From positions 14,141 to 78,140 of the forward strand of contig JBDVMP010000066.1 of assembly GCA_039970095.1 (NCBI GenBank): a DNA stretch of 64,000 nucleotides, in the 5' to 3' direction. The DNA comes from JAMZMI01 sp039970095. Lineage in GTDB: Bacteria; Bacteroidota; Bacteroidia; Cytophagales; Cyclobacteriaceae. Shown in pieces: positions 26,610-34,819 of the stretch (positions within the stretch are counted from its first letter, which is position 1; each line of letters opens with the position of its first letter). The notes beneath the pieces are model-generated. The model had not been told where the DNA came from and did no database searches. It worked only from the letters and a program-made list of their open reading frames with translations. The position numbers and the translations under genes were made by a program.

Positions 26610-27543
26610 GAAAATCATCGTAAGCTTTGATAATATCTTTCACAAGTTTGTGCCTTACCACATCACGCTCATCGAGAGTAACGAAGTTGATACCCTTGAC
26701 TGGCCCCAAAACATCCAATGCCTCAATCAGCCCCGACTTTTGTTTGGGTGGTAAATCAATCTGTGATTTATCACCTGTTATGATGACTTTAGATGACGGC
26801 CCCATTCTGGTCAGGAACATTTTGATCTGCATCGGCGTAGTATTTTGCGCTTCGTCCAGAAGAATAAAAGCATTGTTCAGTGTCCTGCCTCGCATATATG
26901 CCAATGGTGCAATTTCCACAACACCGCTCTCCATATAGAACTTTAGCTTTTCGGATGGGATCATATCATTCAGTGCGTCATAAATAGGCCGCAGATATGG
27001 ATCAATTTTTTCTTTCAAGTCGCCCGGCAGGAAGCCCAAGTTTTCTCCTGCCTCAACAGCCGGTCTTGTTATGATTATTTTCTTAACCTCTTTATTCTTA
27101 AGTGCTTTGACCGCCAGAGCCACAGAAACATAGGTTTTTCCTGTTCCGGCTGGGCCAATGGCAAAAACAAGATCATTCTTACTCACGGCCTCAACCAACT
27201 CCTTCTGGTTTTTGGTCTTAGCAGCAATCTTCACCCCACGCGTGCCAAAAACAAGAATATCGTCCTTGCTCAGGTCAGTCCCGTGAGCCTGCTCCTCGTT
27301 GATATAGGACACCACATTTTCATGCGTGACCTTACCATACTTATGATAATGATCAACAAGGGAATTCAAAATCTCATTGATTTTGATGATGTTCTGTCCA
27401 GACCCCTGAATACGAATTTCATTACCTCTTGAAACAATTTTGCTTTGAGGAAAGGCACTGGCAATTTCCCTGATATTTTGATTTTCTATTCCTAAAAAAT
27501 CAACTAATGAGATATTCTCGAGAGTAACTACCTTTTCTAACAA
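26593..27543 (-). CDS. PhoH-family ATPase
   Basis: The 316-residue cytosolic P-loop ATPase is probably linked to RNA metabolism, as known for PhoH/YbeZ proteins. An N-terminal KH-like region (about 20-75) precedes Walker A GPAGTGKT (130-137). RPAVEAGENLGFLPGDLKEK is the family signature, and Walker B FILLDEAQNTT lies at about 224-234. The only usable start is TTG at 27543, because an in-frame stop lies five codons upstream and there is no early ATG. The end overlaps the GNAT gene. The start faces a divergent SAM hydroxide adenosyltransferase across an 80-nt gap. Confidence 0.93.
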   Translation of the reverse strand: MLEKVVTLENISLVDFLGIENQNIREIASAFPQSKIVSRGNEIRIQGSGQNIIKINEILNSLVDHYHKYGKVTHENVVSYINEEQAHGTDLSKDDILVFGTRGVKIAAKTKNQKELVEAVSKNDLVFAIGPAGTGKTYVSVALAVKALKNKEVKKIIITRPAVEAGENLGFLPGDLKEKIDPYLRPIYDALNDMIPSEKLKFYMESGVVEIAPLAYMRGRTLNNAFILLDEAQNTTPMQIKMFLTRMGPSSKVIITGDKSQIDLPPKQKSGLIEALDVLGPVKGINFVTLDERDVVRHKLVKDIIKAYDDFHGKRD

Positions 27544-27623
27544 ATGAATTTTGGTTTAGAATTTTTTTGGCTCTAGTAATTTATACTTTTGCTCAAACTT
27601 AAAATAATATTTGCTTCGCTTGT

Positions 27624-28406
27624 ATGGCAGTGATCACTTTTATGTCGGATTTTGGAATAGAAGACCACTATGTTGCTGCTGTAAAAGCTGTAATCATCAG
27701 TCATAACCCCAGTATCCCTATCATTGACATCAGTCATCAAATCACGCCTGGAGATATCGGTCAGGCGGCTTACCTGCTCAAAAGTGTCTTTCGGGAGTTC
27801 CCAAAAGGAACGGTTCATTTATGTGGTATAGATAATGTTGCCCGCGAAAGAACAAGGCTGTTGGCGATGAAAGTGGAGGATCATTTTTTTGTAGGTTCTG
27901 ATTCGGGTATTTTCAGCTTGATCAGCGAAGAAAGACCCATGGCCTGCATAGACCTCAATGCTGTCAATCCTGTTAATTCCACTTTTCCCACTAAAGAAAT
28001 TTTGGCTCCTGCCGCTGCAGGACTGGCCAGTGGCAAAAACATCCACGATATGGGGCCTGCTGTAGATGCTATTATGGAGCTTTTTGCAAGAAAGCTGAAG
28101 GTAACCAAACGCGAAATAGCAGGAAATGTAATTAGGGTAGATCAATATGGAAACCTTATTACCAATATTGAGAAAAAGGAATTTGATATCATTCAGAAGC
28201 TGAACAACAACGCCGCATTCGAAATCACCATAGGTCGGGAGACAGTAACCCGGATCAACGAAAACTACTTCGAAGTAGAGTCTGGTGACTGTTTCGTTTT
28301 CTTTAATTCAATTGGCTTGTTGCAGATTGGGATAAACAAGGGAAATGCAGCCGAATTGCTCGGACTCAAGCTGGACACGCCTATCGTAATGAGCTTTAAC
28401 ATATGA
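27624..28406 (+). CDS. SAM hydroxide adenosyltransferase (DUF62)
   Basis: Enzyme that hydrolyses S-adenosylmethionine to adenosine and methionine, related to fluorinase and chlorinase. The 260 residues carry the N-terminal family motif TFMSDFGIEDHYV (D9 and D14 region), IIDISHQITPGD (about 34-45), GSDSGIFSLI, and the C-terminal beta-barrel with QYGNLITNI. There is no halide-specific loop insertion of the fluorinase kind that I can see. It overlaps the next gene by four bases (ATGA), so the pair is coupled. It is divergent from phoH. Confidence 0.9.
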   Translation: MAVITFMSDFGIEDHYVAAVKAVIISHNPSIPIIDISHQITPGDIGQAAYLLKSVFREFPKGTVHLCGIDNVARERTRLLAMKVEDHFFVGSDSGIFSLISEERPMACIDLNAVNPVNSTFPTKEILAPAAAGLASGKNIHDMGPAVDAIMELFARKLKVTKREIAGNVIRVDQYGNLITNIEKKEFDIIQKLNNNAAFEITIGRETVTRINENYFEVESGDCFVFFNSIGLLQIGINKGNAAELLGLKLDTPIVMSFNI

Positions 28407-28687
28407 TTACACGAATCGTAAGAATGGTATTTGAGGAAGATAAGACCAACGATTTTTTGTTGATCTTTAACGCAGCAAAAGCGAAAATCAAAGATTTTGA
28501 TGGTTGTGAAGATTTAGAGCTTCATCAGGATTATCACAACAAGAGCGTGTACTACACAAAAAGTATCTGGCAGAGTCAATCTCACCTGGAAGCATATAGA
28601 CAGTCGGAGCTTTTTAAAACCACCTGGGCCAAAACTAAAGTTTTATTTGCCGACAAACCGATGGCATTTAGTCTTAAAAAAATGTGA
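28403..28687 (+). CDS. Antibiotic biosynthesis monooxygenase (ABM) domain protein
   Basis: Small 94-residue protein with the ferredoxin-like ABM fold: the first strand ITRIVRMVFEEDK, a central VYYTKSIWQSQSHLEAYRQS and the last strand KPMAFSLKKM. The W-x-S-x-x-x-L-x-x-Y segment is typical of the family. Members are dimeric and may act on quinones, heme or aldehydes; some have no known substrate. Translationally coupled to the SAM hydroxide adenosyltransferase. A terminator follows at 28826. Confidence 0.82.
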   Translation: MITRIVRMVFEEDKTNDFLLIFNAAKAKIKDFDGCEDLELHQDYHNKSVYYTKSIWQSQSHLEAYRQSELFKTTWAKTKVLFADKPMAFSLKKM

Positions 28688-28825
28688 GAAAAATAACTCG
28701 CCTACCTAACTAAAGTGTTTGACGATAAAAAGCGGGTGTTCACCGAGAAATACTTCTCCAGTCCGCTTCCGTACTACATCTTTGTAATGAAGATAGACGA
28801 GAGATTTATTTTCATAGCAGATTTT

Positions 28826-28853
28826 ATCCCGCTTTCGAGCGGGATTTTTTTTT
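28826..28853 (+). terminator. Terminator after the ABM gene
   Basis: ATCCCGCT-TTCG-AGCGGGAT is an 8-bp perfect stem with a stable UUCG-type loop followed by eight T. It ends two bases before the stop codon of the convergent CHRD-like gene. Confidence 0.88.
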
Positions 28854-28855
28854 AC

Positions 28856-29338
28856 CTAATGGCCAGTGCAGACTGCCACTCCATCAAAAAAGTAATCCTC
28901 ATTTTTCCCGATGTTACCAAAGGCAAGCACCATGTGTTTGAATAGGTTGTCGTTCATGTGAATTTTGATGCTGCCGTTCATCTCATCGAGCAACTCATAA
29001 GTGAATGGCTCACCGTTGCTCAGTTCAACCTGATCGAGAATTGTCACGCTATTACCTGTTGCTCCATCTACGGGATTTAGCGCAAAGGCCAACTCTCCGA
29101 CCTCTCTTACGCTACCAAAGTGCAAATGTGCCGGATGTTTTGCTTCGGGAGATATACCTGTAAGACTTATCACTACCTTGATTTTTCCGGGAGCCAGCTC
29201 CTCGAAAACGGCTTCTCCCCTCACGTTATTCAAATTTGCCCTGTTGATATAATAGGTTTTCTGCCTCGGCTCAGCAGCCTTCTGCTGACAAGAAAACATC
29301 AAAATGGTCAGGACGAAAAGTGTAAAAAAGTATTTCAT
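28856..29338 (-). CDS. CHRD-like lipoprotein
   Basis: Exported lipoprotein of 160 residues from the ATG at 29338, giving MKYFFTLFVLTILMFSC with lipid-bearing C17. The longer frame from 29359 adds seven residues before the signal and is less likely. The beta-rich body has GKIKVVISLTGISPEAKHPAHLHFGS, similar to the strand and HxH turn of CHRD (chordin-repeat) domains. A role in binding or protein structure outside the cell is possible. It is monocistronic, with its own promoter upstream and a terminator shared at its stop. Confidence 0.6.
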   Translation of the reverse strand: MKYFFTLFVLTILMFSCQQKAAEPRQKTYYINRANLNNVRGEAVFEELAPGKIKVVISLTGISPEAKHPAHLHFGSVREVGELAFALNPVDGATGNSVTILDQVELSNGEPFTYELLDEMNGSIKIHMNDNLFKHMVLAFGNIGKNEDYFFDGVAVCTGH

Positions 29339-29374
29339 GGTAGCACTAAAAAGTTTCAAAACGAATCCTTACTA

Positions 29375-29404
29375 TAAATTTAGCACGTAAGCAGGTCAAA
29401 TCAA
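29375..29404 (-). promoter_or_regulatory. Promoter of the CHRD-like lipoprotein
   Basis: On the minus strand TTG (29404-29402), a 19-nt spacer and TAAATTTA (29382-29375) fit the Bacteroidetes promoter pattern with one mismatch. The ATG at 29338 is 37 nt downstream. The promoter lies just past the stop codon of the aspartoacylase-like gene. Confidence 0.5.
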
Positions 29405-29420
29405 AAGTGGAAAGTGACGG

Positions 29421-30353
29421 CTACACTACTCCAATATGCATGATAGCGTCTCCCTGATGTAACAACGGATTATTGTTAAGCCCTATTACATAACCGGCAA
29501 CTTTCGTTTTCACGGGCTGTTTCTTCTCACCAAATGGGTCAGTGAGATATCCAACCACCTGGTTTTTGCCTACCGGATCTCCTGAGCTCACCAACGGCTG
29601 AAATAGTCCTGCATTTCGCGCTCTGATCCAGCTGGAGCTTTGCACCACCTGGCTCAACGCTATTGGCTCAGGTGCCTCATCTATCATATCCAGATGCTTC
29701 ATCAAACGCAGAGCGCCATTCACACCCTGATCAATAGCAAATTCATCAAAACGGGTGGACTCTCCTCCCTCATATACCAGGATTCGCTTGCCTAACTTAG
29801 ATGCGGACCAACGCAAAGAATTGGACCTAAACTTTGAATTCAAAGCGAATGGTGCGCCAAAAGCCTCTGCCAGCTTCCGGTTTTCATCATCTTTCATGAC
29901 GCACCTTGTCTGAGGGTAATTGGTTCTTTGTGCTCCTCCGGTGTGAAAGTCTATACCGTAATCTATTTTGGGTATAATATCCTTCAACACATAATTGGCC
30001 ATTCTAGAAGCCAGCGATCCGTTTTTGTTGCCCGGAAACGAACGATTCACATCTTTGCCATCCGGTACGGTACGCGAAAAGTGTATAAAACCGTAAACAT
30101 TGAGTATAGGAATACAAATCGTGGTTCCGCGCTTCACTTTGTTATGACCACCCTCGATGATTCGCCTTACGATCTCTACCCCGTTGATTTCGTCTCCATG
30201 CATGCCGCCGAGTAGTAGCAGTACAGGTCCCGGGTTTTCAGAGCGGCATACCGTAATTGATATGTCGATAGAAGTGTGAGATGGGAGCTTTGAAATCTCC
30301 ACCTTAGTTACTCTTTCTTGCCCCGGAAGTATTTCTTTTTCGTTGATTATCAT
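29421..30353 (-). CDS. Succinylglutamate desuccinylase/aspartoacylase-family metalloenzyme
   Basis: Zinc-dependent amidohydrolase of the M14-like AstE/AspA group, 310 residues. Zinc ligands fit H52 and E55 in GGMHGDEINGVE, and H137 in IDFHTGG. DVNRSFPG (101-108) is the substrate-side motif. The C-terminal beta domain (about 220-310) resembles a biotinyl/lipoyl-like barrel. It starts three bases after rimK, so it belongs to a protease-RimK-deacylase operon. In that setting it probably trims or removes a modified N-acyl amino acid or glutamate tail rather than serving arginine breakdown; this is inference. Confidence 0.88.
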   Translation of the reverse strand: MIINEKEILPGQERVTKVEISKLPSHTSIDISITVCRSENPGPVLLLLGGMHGDEINGVEIVRRIIEGGHNKVKRGTTICIPILNVYGFIHFSRTVPDGKDVNRSFPGNKNGSLASRMANYVLKDIIPKIDYGIDFHTGGAQRTNYPQTRCVMKDDENRKLAEAFGAPFALNSKFRSNSLRWSASKLGKRILVYEGGESTRFDEFAIDQGVNGALRLMKHLDMIDEAPEPIALSQVVQSSSWIRARNAGLFQPLVSSGDPVGKNQVVGYLTDPFGEKKQPVKTKVAGYVIGLNNNPLLHQGDAIMHIGVV

Positions 30354-30356
30354 GAC

Positions 30357-31271
30357 TTAAGCGTCAACTTTTCTTTTCTTCCGAGACTTTCTTTTTTTCT
30401 CTACCGTCTCTTCAACGTAGCTAATCACCTTATCCGCTATATCTATTCCCGTAGCTTTTTCTATCCCCTCCAATCCCGGAGAGGAATTGACCTCCAAAAC
30501 CATAGGCCCTCTTTTAGATTGCAACATATCAACACCCGCTATGGCCAGCCCCATTGCTTTGGCGGCATTTAGGGCAGTGGATTTTTCAGATCGAGACAGT
30601 TTCAAAAGTTTGGCCTCTCCTCCTCTATGCAGGTTGGAACGAAACTCACCCTCTTTGCCCTGACGCTTCATGGCGCCCACGATCTCTCCATTCACAACAA
30701 ATGCCCGAATGTCAGCGCCACCAGCCTCTTCTATAAATTCCTGAATAATCACCCGGGTCTTTAAGCTTTCAAATGCCTCTACAACCGATTTAGCCGCCTT
30801 ATTGGACTCAGCCAAAATAACACCCAGACCTTGTGTTCCTTCCAGAAGTTTTATGATCACAGGGGCCTTACCTATATGTTTCAATACCGAACCTTCATCC
30901 TTACTATTATTGGTAAAGGCCGTTTTAGGCATGGCCACACCGGCTCTCGACAAAATCTGTAAACTCCGCAGTTTATCCCTCGATCGTGTGATTGCCAATG
31001 AGTCAACCGCGCTGAACACCTTCATCATTTCAAACTGACGCACTACAGCAGTACCATAAAACGTAACCGAAGCACCTATTCGCGGAATGATGGCATCAAC
31101 ATCCGAGAGATTTCGACCACCATATAGCACTGATGGTCCATCCTCATCCATCAGAATATCGCATTTGAGGTGATCAATCACCTCCGCCTCGTGCCCCTTT
31201 GCCTCGATGGCCTCAATCAATCTTTTGGTAGAATATAAATTGGGGTTTCTTGATAGAACCGCGATTTTCAT
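30357..31271 (-). CDS. rimK: RimK-type ATP-grasp glutamate ligase
   Basis: ATP-dependent peptide ligase; E. coli RimK adds glutamates to the C-terminus of ribosomal protein S6. The 304 residues have the N-terminal pre-ATP-grasp fold (MKIAVLSRNPNLYSTKRL). The ATP-grasp core (about 95-290) includes PVIIKLLEGTQGLGVILAES, VVIIQEFIE-like strands, DIRAFVV and MVLEVNSSPGLEGIE with the metal-binding N/E. The C-terminus adds a basic KKRKSRKKRK tail. It is between the retropepsin-like protease gene (4-nt gap) and the aspartoacylase-like gene (3-nt gap). The target protein here is not known. Confidence 0.92.
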   Translation of the reverse strand: MKIAVLSRNPNLYSTKRLIEAIEAKGHEAEVIDHLKCDILMDEDGPSVLYGGRNLSDVDAIIPRIGASVTFYGTAVVRQFEMMKVFSAVDSLAITRSRDKLRSLQILSRAGVAMPKTAFTNNSKDEGSVLKHIGKAPVIIKLLEGTQGLGVILAESNKAAKSVVEAFESLKTRVIIQEFIEEAGGADIRAFVVNGEIVGAMKRQGKEGEFRSNLHRGGEAKLLKLSRSEKSTALNAAKAMGLAIAGVDMLQSKRGPMVLEVNSSPGLEGIEKATGIDIADKVISYVEETVEKKRKSRKKRKVDA

Positions 31272-31275
31272 TTTT

Positions 31276-31704
31276 CTATTGTTTTGAATTAAAAGACAAG
31301 TCTTTTAGTGAGACATCCACTAAAAACTTTTTGTTTAAAAACTTTCGACCAATCAGTACAGGATACTTCATCTTCTTTCTATCGGTCAGTGTGAAAGTGA
31401 CTTTATATGGAGTATCAAAGACTATTACGATGGTTTTAATAGCATACCTCATTTGAGATACTCCAACTGAGCTCTTGACTTTTTTTTGCGTAAAATCTGC
31501 TGTGTAGTGTATAACATTGGCATATTCCGGATGTGATGGGTCCAGCACTTTGAAAGCCAAAACCTCCACACCATCCCTCTCCGTTACCTGAGCATAATGG
31601 CAATGAATGGCGCATCCGTATGCTCCGGTATCTATCTTCACCGGAAGCTCGTACAGCTCAAATGCTGGAAAATCTATTTTATCACGCCTGCCAATGGTTT
31701 TCAT
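31276..31704 (-). CDS. Retropepsin-like RimK-associated protease (RimB/DUF785 type)
   Basis: A 142-residue aspartic-protease fold with the active-site triad-like motif KIDTGAYGCAIHC (about 19-31) and the second strand KYPVLIGRKFLNKKFLVDV. This family is often annotated ATP-dependent zinc protease and was shown in Pseudomonas to work with RimK. I start at the ATG at 31704 (MKTIGRRDKIDFPAFEL), because homologues begin with this segment; the open frame runs up to 31776. A small GTTTTCC-TACC-GGAAAAC hairpin lies at 31740-31757 in the leader. First gene of the three-gene operon. Confidence 0.85.
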   Translation of the reverse strand: MKTIGRRDKIDFPAFELYELPVKIDTGAYGCAIHCHYAQVTERDGVEVLAFKVLDPSHPEYANVIHYTADFTQKKVKSSVGVSQMRYAIKTIVIVFDTPYKVTFTLTDRKKMKYPVLIGRKFLNKKFLVDVSLKDLSFNSKQ

Positions 31705-31919
31705 CTCATACATTCCATAGTCGTCTGAGCGAAATACATGTTTTCCTACCGGAAAACCAAAAACCATGAAAATCATGAAATTTTATTACATACGATTGCA
31801 ATCAGTGCAAACCCGCAAAAAACCTCTATGTGACCCTTTAAATACCATTTCGTTCTTTAGTTCAGTCTTTTTCCTTTTACAAAATCTTTTAAATTCGTCC
31901 CGTCAAAAACGAAAAATCA

Positions 31920-33563
31920 ATGACTAGTAAATACAAAAAGTGGTATCACCCCTATAAACCTGCACCGGAATACAAAAAAAAGGCAGCCTACTTCAGCATG
32001 GAGTTTGCTATAGATCAAGCCTTGAAAATCTATTCAGGAGGATTGGGATTTCTGGCAGGATCACATATGCGCAGTGCATATGAATACAAGCAAAACATGA
32101 TCGGAATAGGTATGCTATGGAAGTATGGCTACTATGATCAGGGTAGGAATCAAGACCAAACACTTTCGGCCAATTTCATTGAAAAACAATACAACTTTCT
32201 AGAGGATTCAGGTTTGGAAGTGGAAGTGAAAATCTGGGACAATAGCTCGGTTAAAGTACGTGCCATGGTTTTGAAGCCAGAGATATTTGGTTCTGTTCCG
32301 TTGTATCTTCTCACCACAGATGTGGAAGGCAATGATCACTTATCACGCACTATCACCGATCACCTATATGACGCCAACGAGCTGACGAGAATTGCTCAGA
32401 GCATAGTACTGGGTATCGGAGGAGCCAAAATCGTAGAAGCCCTTGGTGGGGCAGACATTTACCACCTCAACGAGGGACATGCATTGCCTGCCTTCTACTA
32501 TCTAAAAGACAAAGGTGTCACAAAAGACCAAATGGTGTTTACCACGCATACCCCCGAAAAAGCCGGTAACGAAGAACACGACGGAAACTACCTCAACAGA
32601 TGCGGTTTTTTCGGGCGAACCTTATCAGAGCCAGAGCTTAAAAATGAAATGGTTGAAGATGGCATGATCAGCTACACTGTTTCAGCCTTGCGAATGGCCA
32701 AAAGATCAAATGCGGTATCAAAACTGCACGCCAAAGTATCAAAAGACATGTGGAAAGGTTTTGATGGGATAAGTGAAATTATTCCCATCACCAACGCTCA
32801 AAACCAAAAATTCTGGCAGGATAAAACAATCGAAAAGGCATGGGAAAAGAAAGATACCAAGGCATACAAGAAAAGAAAAACAGAACTCAAAAAAGTGCTG
32901 TTTGACGAGGTTTTGAATCAAACTGGAAAGCTGTTTGACCCTAACGTACTCACCATAGTTTGGGCCAGAAGGTTTGCAGGCTATAAAAGAGCCGACCTGC
33001 TGCTATATGATCTTGACCGTTTCGAAAAACTCGTAAGCAACAGCAAATACCCTGTTCAGATTATCTGGGCAGGCAAGCCTTATCCACGAGACTTTAATGC
33101 TATCGGTGTTTTCAACCACCTGGTACATTACACAAAGTTTAAGCCCAATTTGGCCATCTTGACGGGTTATGAAATTGCGCTTTCGCGAAAGTTAAAGACA
33201 GGGTCTGACATCTGGCTAAACAACCCGAGAATCACAAGAGAAGCCTCAGGAACAAGCGGTATGACCGCAGCAATGAACGGATCGGTGAACGTATCCACCA
33301 ACGACGGTTGGATTCCCGAATTTGTCAAGGATGGCAAAAACTGCTTTGTGCTCCCTGAGATAGATTATAGAAAATCGGCTGATGATCAGGACAAAACAGA
33401 CAGTGACAATCTTTACAAAATTTTGGAGAATAAGGTGATTCCAACTTTCTACGAACAGCCTGAAAAATGGCAGGAAATTGTTTTCCAGGGAATAGATGAT
33501 GTCATCCCGGATTTTGCGAGTCGGAGAATGGCTAAGCAATATTATGAGGAGCTCTACGTGTAA
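31920..33563 (+). CDS. glgP: GT35 alpha-glucan phosphorylase homologue lacking the PLP lysine
   Basis: The 547-residue member of the short phosphorylase group normally releases glucose-1-phosphate from glycogen-type glucan with pyridoxal phosphate. Family motifs are clear: AAYFSMEFAIDQALKIYSGGLGFLAG (about 20-45), YHLNEGHALPAF, FTTHTPEKAG, WARRFAGYKRADLLL and EASGTSGM. In the last motif the residue expected to be lysine that binds PLP is T449 (codon ACC at 33264-33266), giving GTSGMTAAMNG. Unless the cofactor is held elsewhere, the enzyme may not be a PLP phosphorylase. It is a single gene with its own terminator. Family assignment is sure; activity is doubtful. Confidence 0.85.
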   Translation: MTSKYKKWYHPYKPAPEYKKKAAYFSMEFAIDQALKIYSGGLGFLAGSHMRSAYEYKQNMIGIGMLWKYGYYDQGRNQDQTLSANFIEKQYNFLEDSGLEVEVKIWDNSSVKVRAMVLKPEIFGSVPLYLLTTDVEGNDHLSRTITDHLYDANELTRIAQSIVLGIGGAKIVEALGGADIYHLNEGHALPAFYYLKDKGVTKDQMVFTTHTPEKAGNEEHDGNYLNRCGFFGRTLSEPELKNEMVEDGMISYTVSALRMAKRSNAVSKLHAKVSKDMWKGFDGISEIIPITNAQNQKFWQDKTIEKAWEKKDTKAYKKRKTELKKVLFDEVLNQTGKLFDPNVLTIVWARRFAGYKRADLLLYDLDRFEKLVSNSKYPVQIIWAGKPYPRDFNAIGVFNHLVHYTKFKPNLAILTGYEIALSRKLKTGSDIWLNNPRITREASGTSGMTAAMNGSVNVSTNDGWIPEFVKDGKNCFVLPEIDYRKSADDQDKTDSDNLYKILENKVIPTFYEQPEKWQEIVFQGIDDVIPDFASRRMAKQYYEELYV

Positions 33564-33582
33564 CTCTTCTCTCAGAATCAAA

Positions 33583-33614
33583 AAAGCCATCGCAAATGCG
33601 ATGGCTTTCTTTTT
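33583..33614. terminator. Bidirectional terminator between glgP and a lipoprotein gene
   Basis: AAAGCCATCGCA and TGCGATGGCTTT form a 12-bp perfect stem with a two-base loop. T-runs lie on both sides, so it can stop transcription from either strand. It is 20 nt after the phosphorylase stop codon. Confidence 0.88.
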
Positions 33615-33639
33615 TTAAAATTGATTGATCAGCGGCTAG

Positions 33640-34098
33640 CTATCTTATCCTATCGTAAACCTCGTATGTGGTCACGCTATCATCTCGCTGCACCTGGGTG
33701 TATGAGTCCCCGAAAATTGTCAAATCCATAGAAAACATATTTGAACCACCAGCCAATACTTCCCTGAAGGAATTTGACCCGCTCACCATGGTCTCCCTGA
33801 GTGTATCTCCATCCAGCCGATATTTACCATAACCAAACCATTCTGTAGAGTCAGGAGCGGCCTCAAACCCCCACATCACATTCCCATCTACATATAGTTT
33901 ATACTGCTTCCTTTCTATCCAGGTAGTATCTCCATTAAAGTTATTTACCAAATACATACTTGTCATAGACCAAGCTCCGGTGAGCACATCACGTTCAGGG
34001 CTTTCTTCTATTGGCTCAGAATACATCATTTGTTCTTTCGGTTGGGGTTGTTGACAGGCCAAGGTGAAACACAAGGCTATAAAAGCTAGCTTTTTCAT
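33640..34098 (-). CDS. Small lipoprotein of unknown function
   Basis: The 152-residue protein has the lipoprotein signal MKKLAFIALCFTLAC (lipid-bearing C15). The rest is beta-rich with W-S-M-T-S-M-Y, V-M-W-G-F-E-A and YGKYRLDGDTLRETM, resembling the lipocalin-like domain of Bacteroidetes lipoproteins of about 150 residues. It is convergent with glgP and shares a bidirectional terminator. The gene upstream on the same strand is the Lrp regulator, 78 nt away. No specific function can be assigned. Confidence 0.7.
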   Translation of the reverse strand: MKKLAFIALCFTLACQQPQPKEQMMYSEPIEESPERDVLTGAWSMTSMYLVNNFNGDTTWIERKQYKLYVDGNVMWGFEAAPDSTEWFGYGKYRLDGDTLRETMVSGSNSFREVLAGGSNMFSMDLTIFGDSYTQVQRDDSVTTYEVYDRIR

Positions 34099-34176
34099 TT
34101 TCGGGTATGTTATGAGTTATGTGAATATCTGAGTTACGAAAATTTCAGAACAAAGTCAAGCACTCAGCCAGAATCG

Positions 34177-34641
34177 CTACAACCCAAACGCCGTAGTGTA
34201 TTTGTTCTTAGACAGCACAAACGAACTCTGCACATGATCAATATTATTGATGACGGATAGTCTGGTTAATATAAATTTCTGATACGCCTCCATGTCTTTC
34301 ATCATCACTTTAACCAGAAAATCATAATTACCAGCAATGTGGTAAACCTCCATCACTTCAGGAATTGATTCCATCTCCTTAGTAAAGGTCTCCAGATAAG
34401 ATCGGGTATGGTTTTTAATCGAAATAGAAATAAACACAATAAGTTTACGATCAATGCTTCGCTGATCCAGCAGTGCCACATACTTATCGATCACTTTGTT
34501 TTTCTCCAATCGCTTGATCCTCTCAAAGACCGGCGTGGTGGTCAGGCCCAATTTATCAGCAAGTGCTTTCGTGGTAATTCTTGCATCCTTTTGAAGGATG
34601 TTTAAGATCTTTTTATCCGTCTCATCTAGTATATAAGCCAT
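34177..34641 (-). CDS. Lrp/AsnC-family transcriptional regulator
   Basis: DNA-binding protein of 154 residues that responds to amino acids. The winged helix is at about 5-55 (LDETDKKILNILQKDARITTKALADKLGLTTTPVFERIKRLE), followed by a linker and the RAM effector domain (about 70-145, ending VQSSFVLSKNKYT). It is divergent from the amino-acid dehydrogenase gene, across a 178-nt AT-rich gap holding an imperfect palindrome at 34712-34738. The most likely job is control of the aromatic amino-acid breakdown operon and of itself. Confidence 0.92.
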   Translation of the reverse strand: MAYILDETDKKILNILQKDARITTKALADKLGLTTTPVFERIKRLEKNKVIDKYVALLDQRSIDRKLIVFISISIKNHTRSYLETFTKEMESIPEVMEVYHIAGNYDFLVKVMMKDMEAYQKFILTRLSVINNIDHVQSSFVLSKNKYTTAFGL

Positions 34642-34711
34642 GCTATAGAAAATTCAATTACTGGAAAGTCATTTTAGGACACAAAACAATATGTTTCAAC
34701 TATAAATTTAA

Positions 34712-34738
34712 ATATTAATAGACATATATTCTTAATAT
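34712..34738. promoter_or_regulatory. AT-rich imperfect palindrome, possible Lrp/AsnC operator
   Basis: The end arms ATATTAA and TTAATAT are 7-bp complements spaced 13 nt apart in the divergent region between the Lrp gene and the dehydrogenase. Lrp-type operators are typically such AT-rich imperfect palindromes. This is a positional guess. Confidence 0.35.
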
Positions 34739-34819
34739 AAATCATATCAAAGATTATTCAAACAACAAACCTCATAGCCCTGTAATTTTAACAAAGGTTT
34801 AAATGCCCATATGTAAAAA

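Noticed and set aside
27544..27623. TACTTTTG as a promoter of the SAM hydroxide adenosyltransferase
   Set aside because: A -7-like match exists but the nearest TTG is only 14 nt away, outside the usual 17-23 nt spacing.
28715..28945. Open frame of 76 codons on the plus strand after the ABM gene
   Set aside because: It reads straight through a strong terminator and then antisense into the CHRD-like gene.
31705..31776. N-terminal extension of the retropepsin-like protease
   Set aside because: Family members begin near MKTIGRR; the extension holds a hairpin and no conserved residues.
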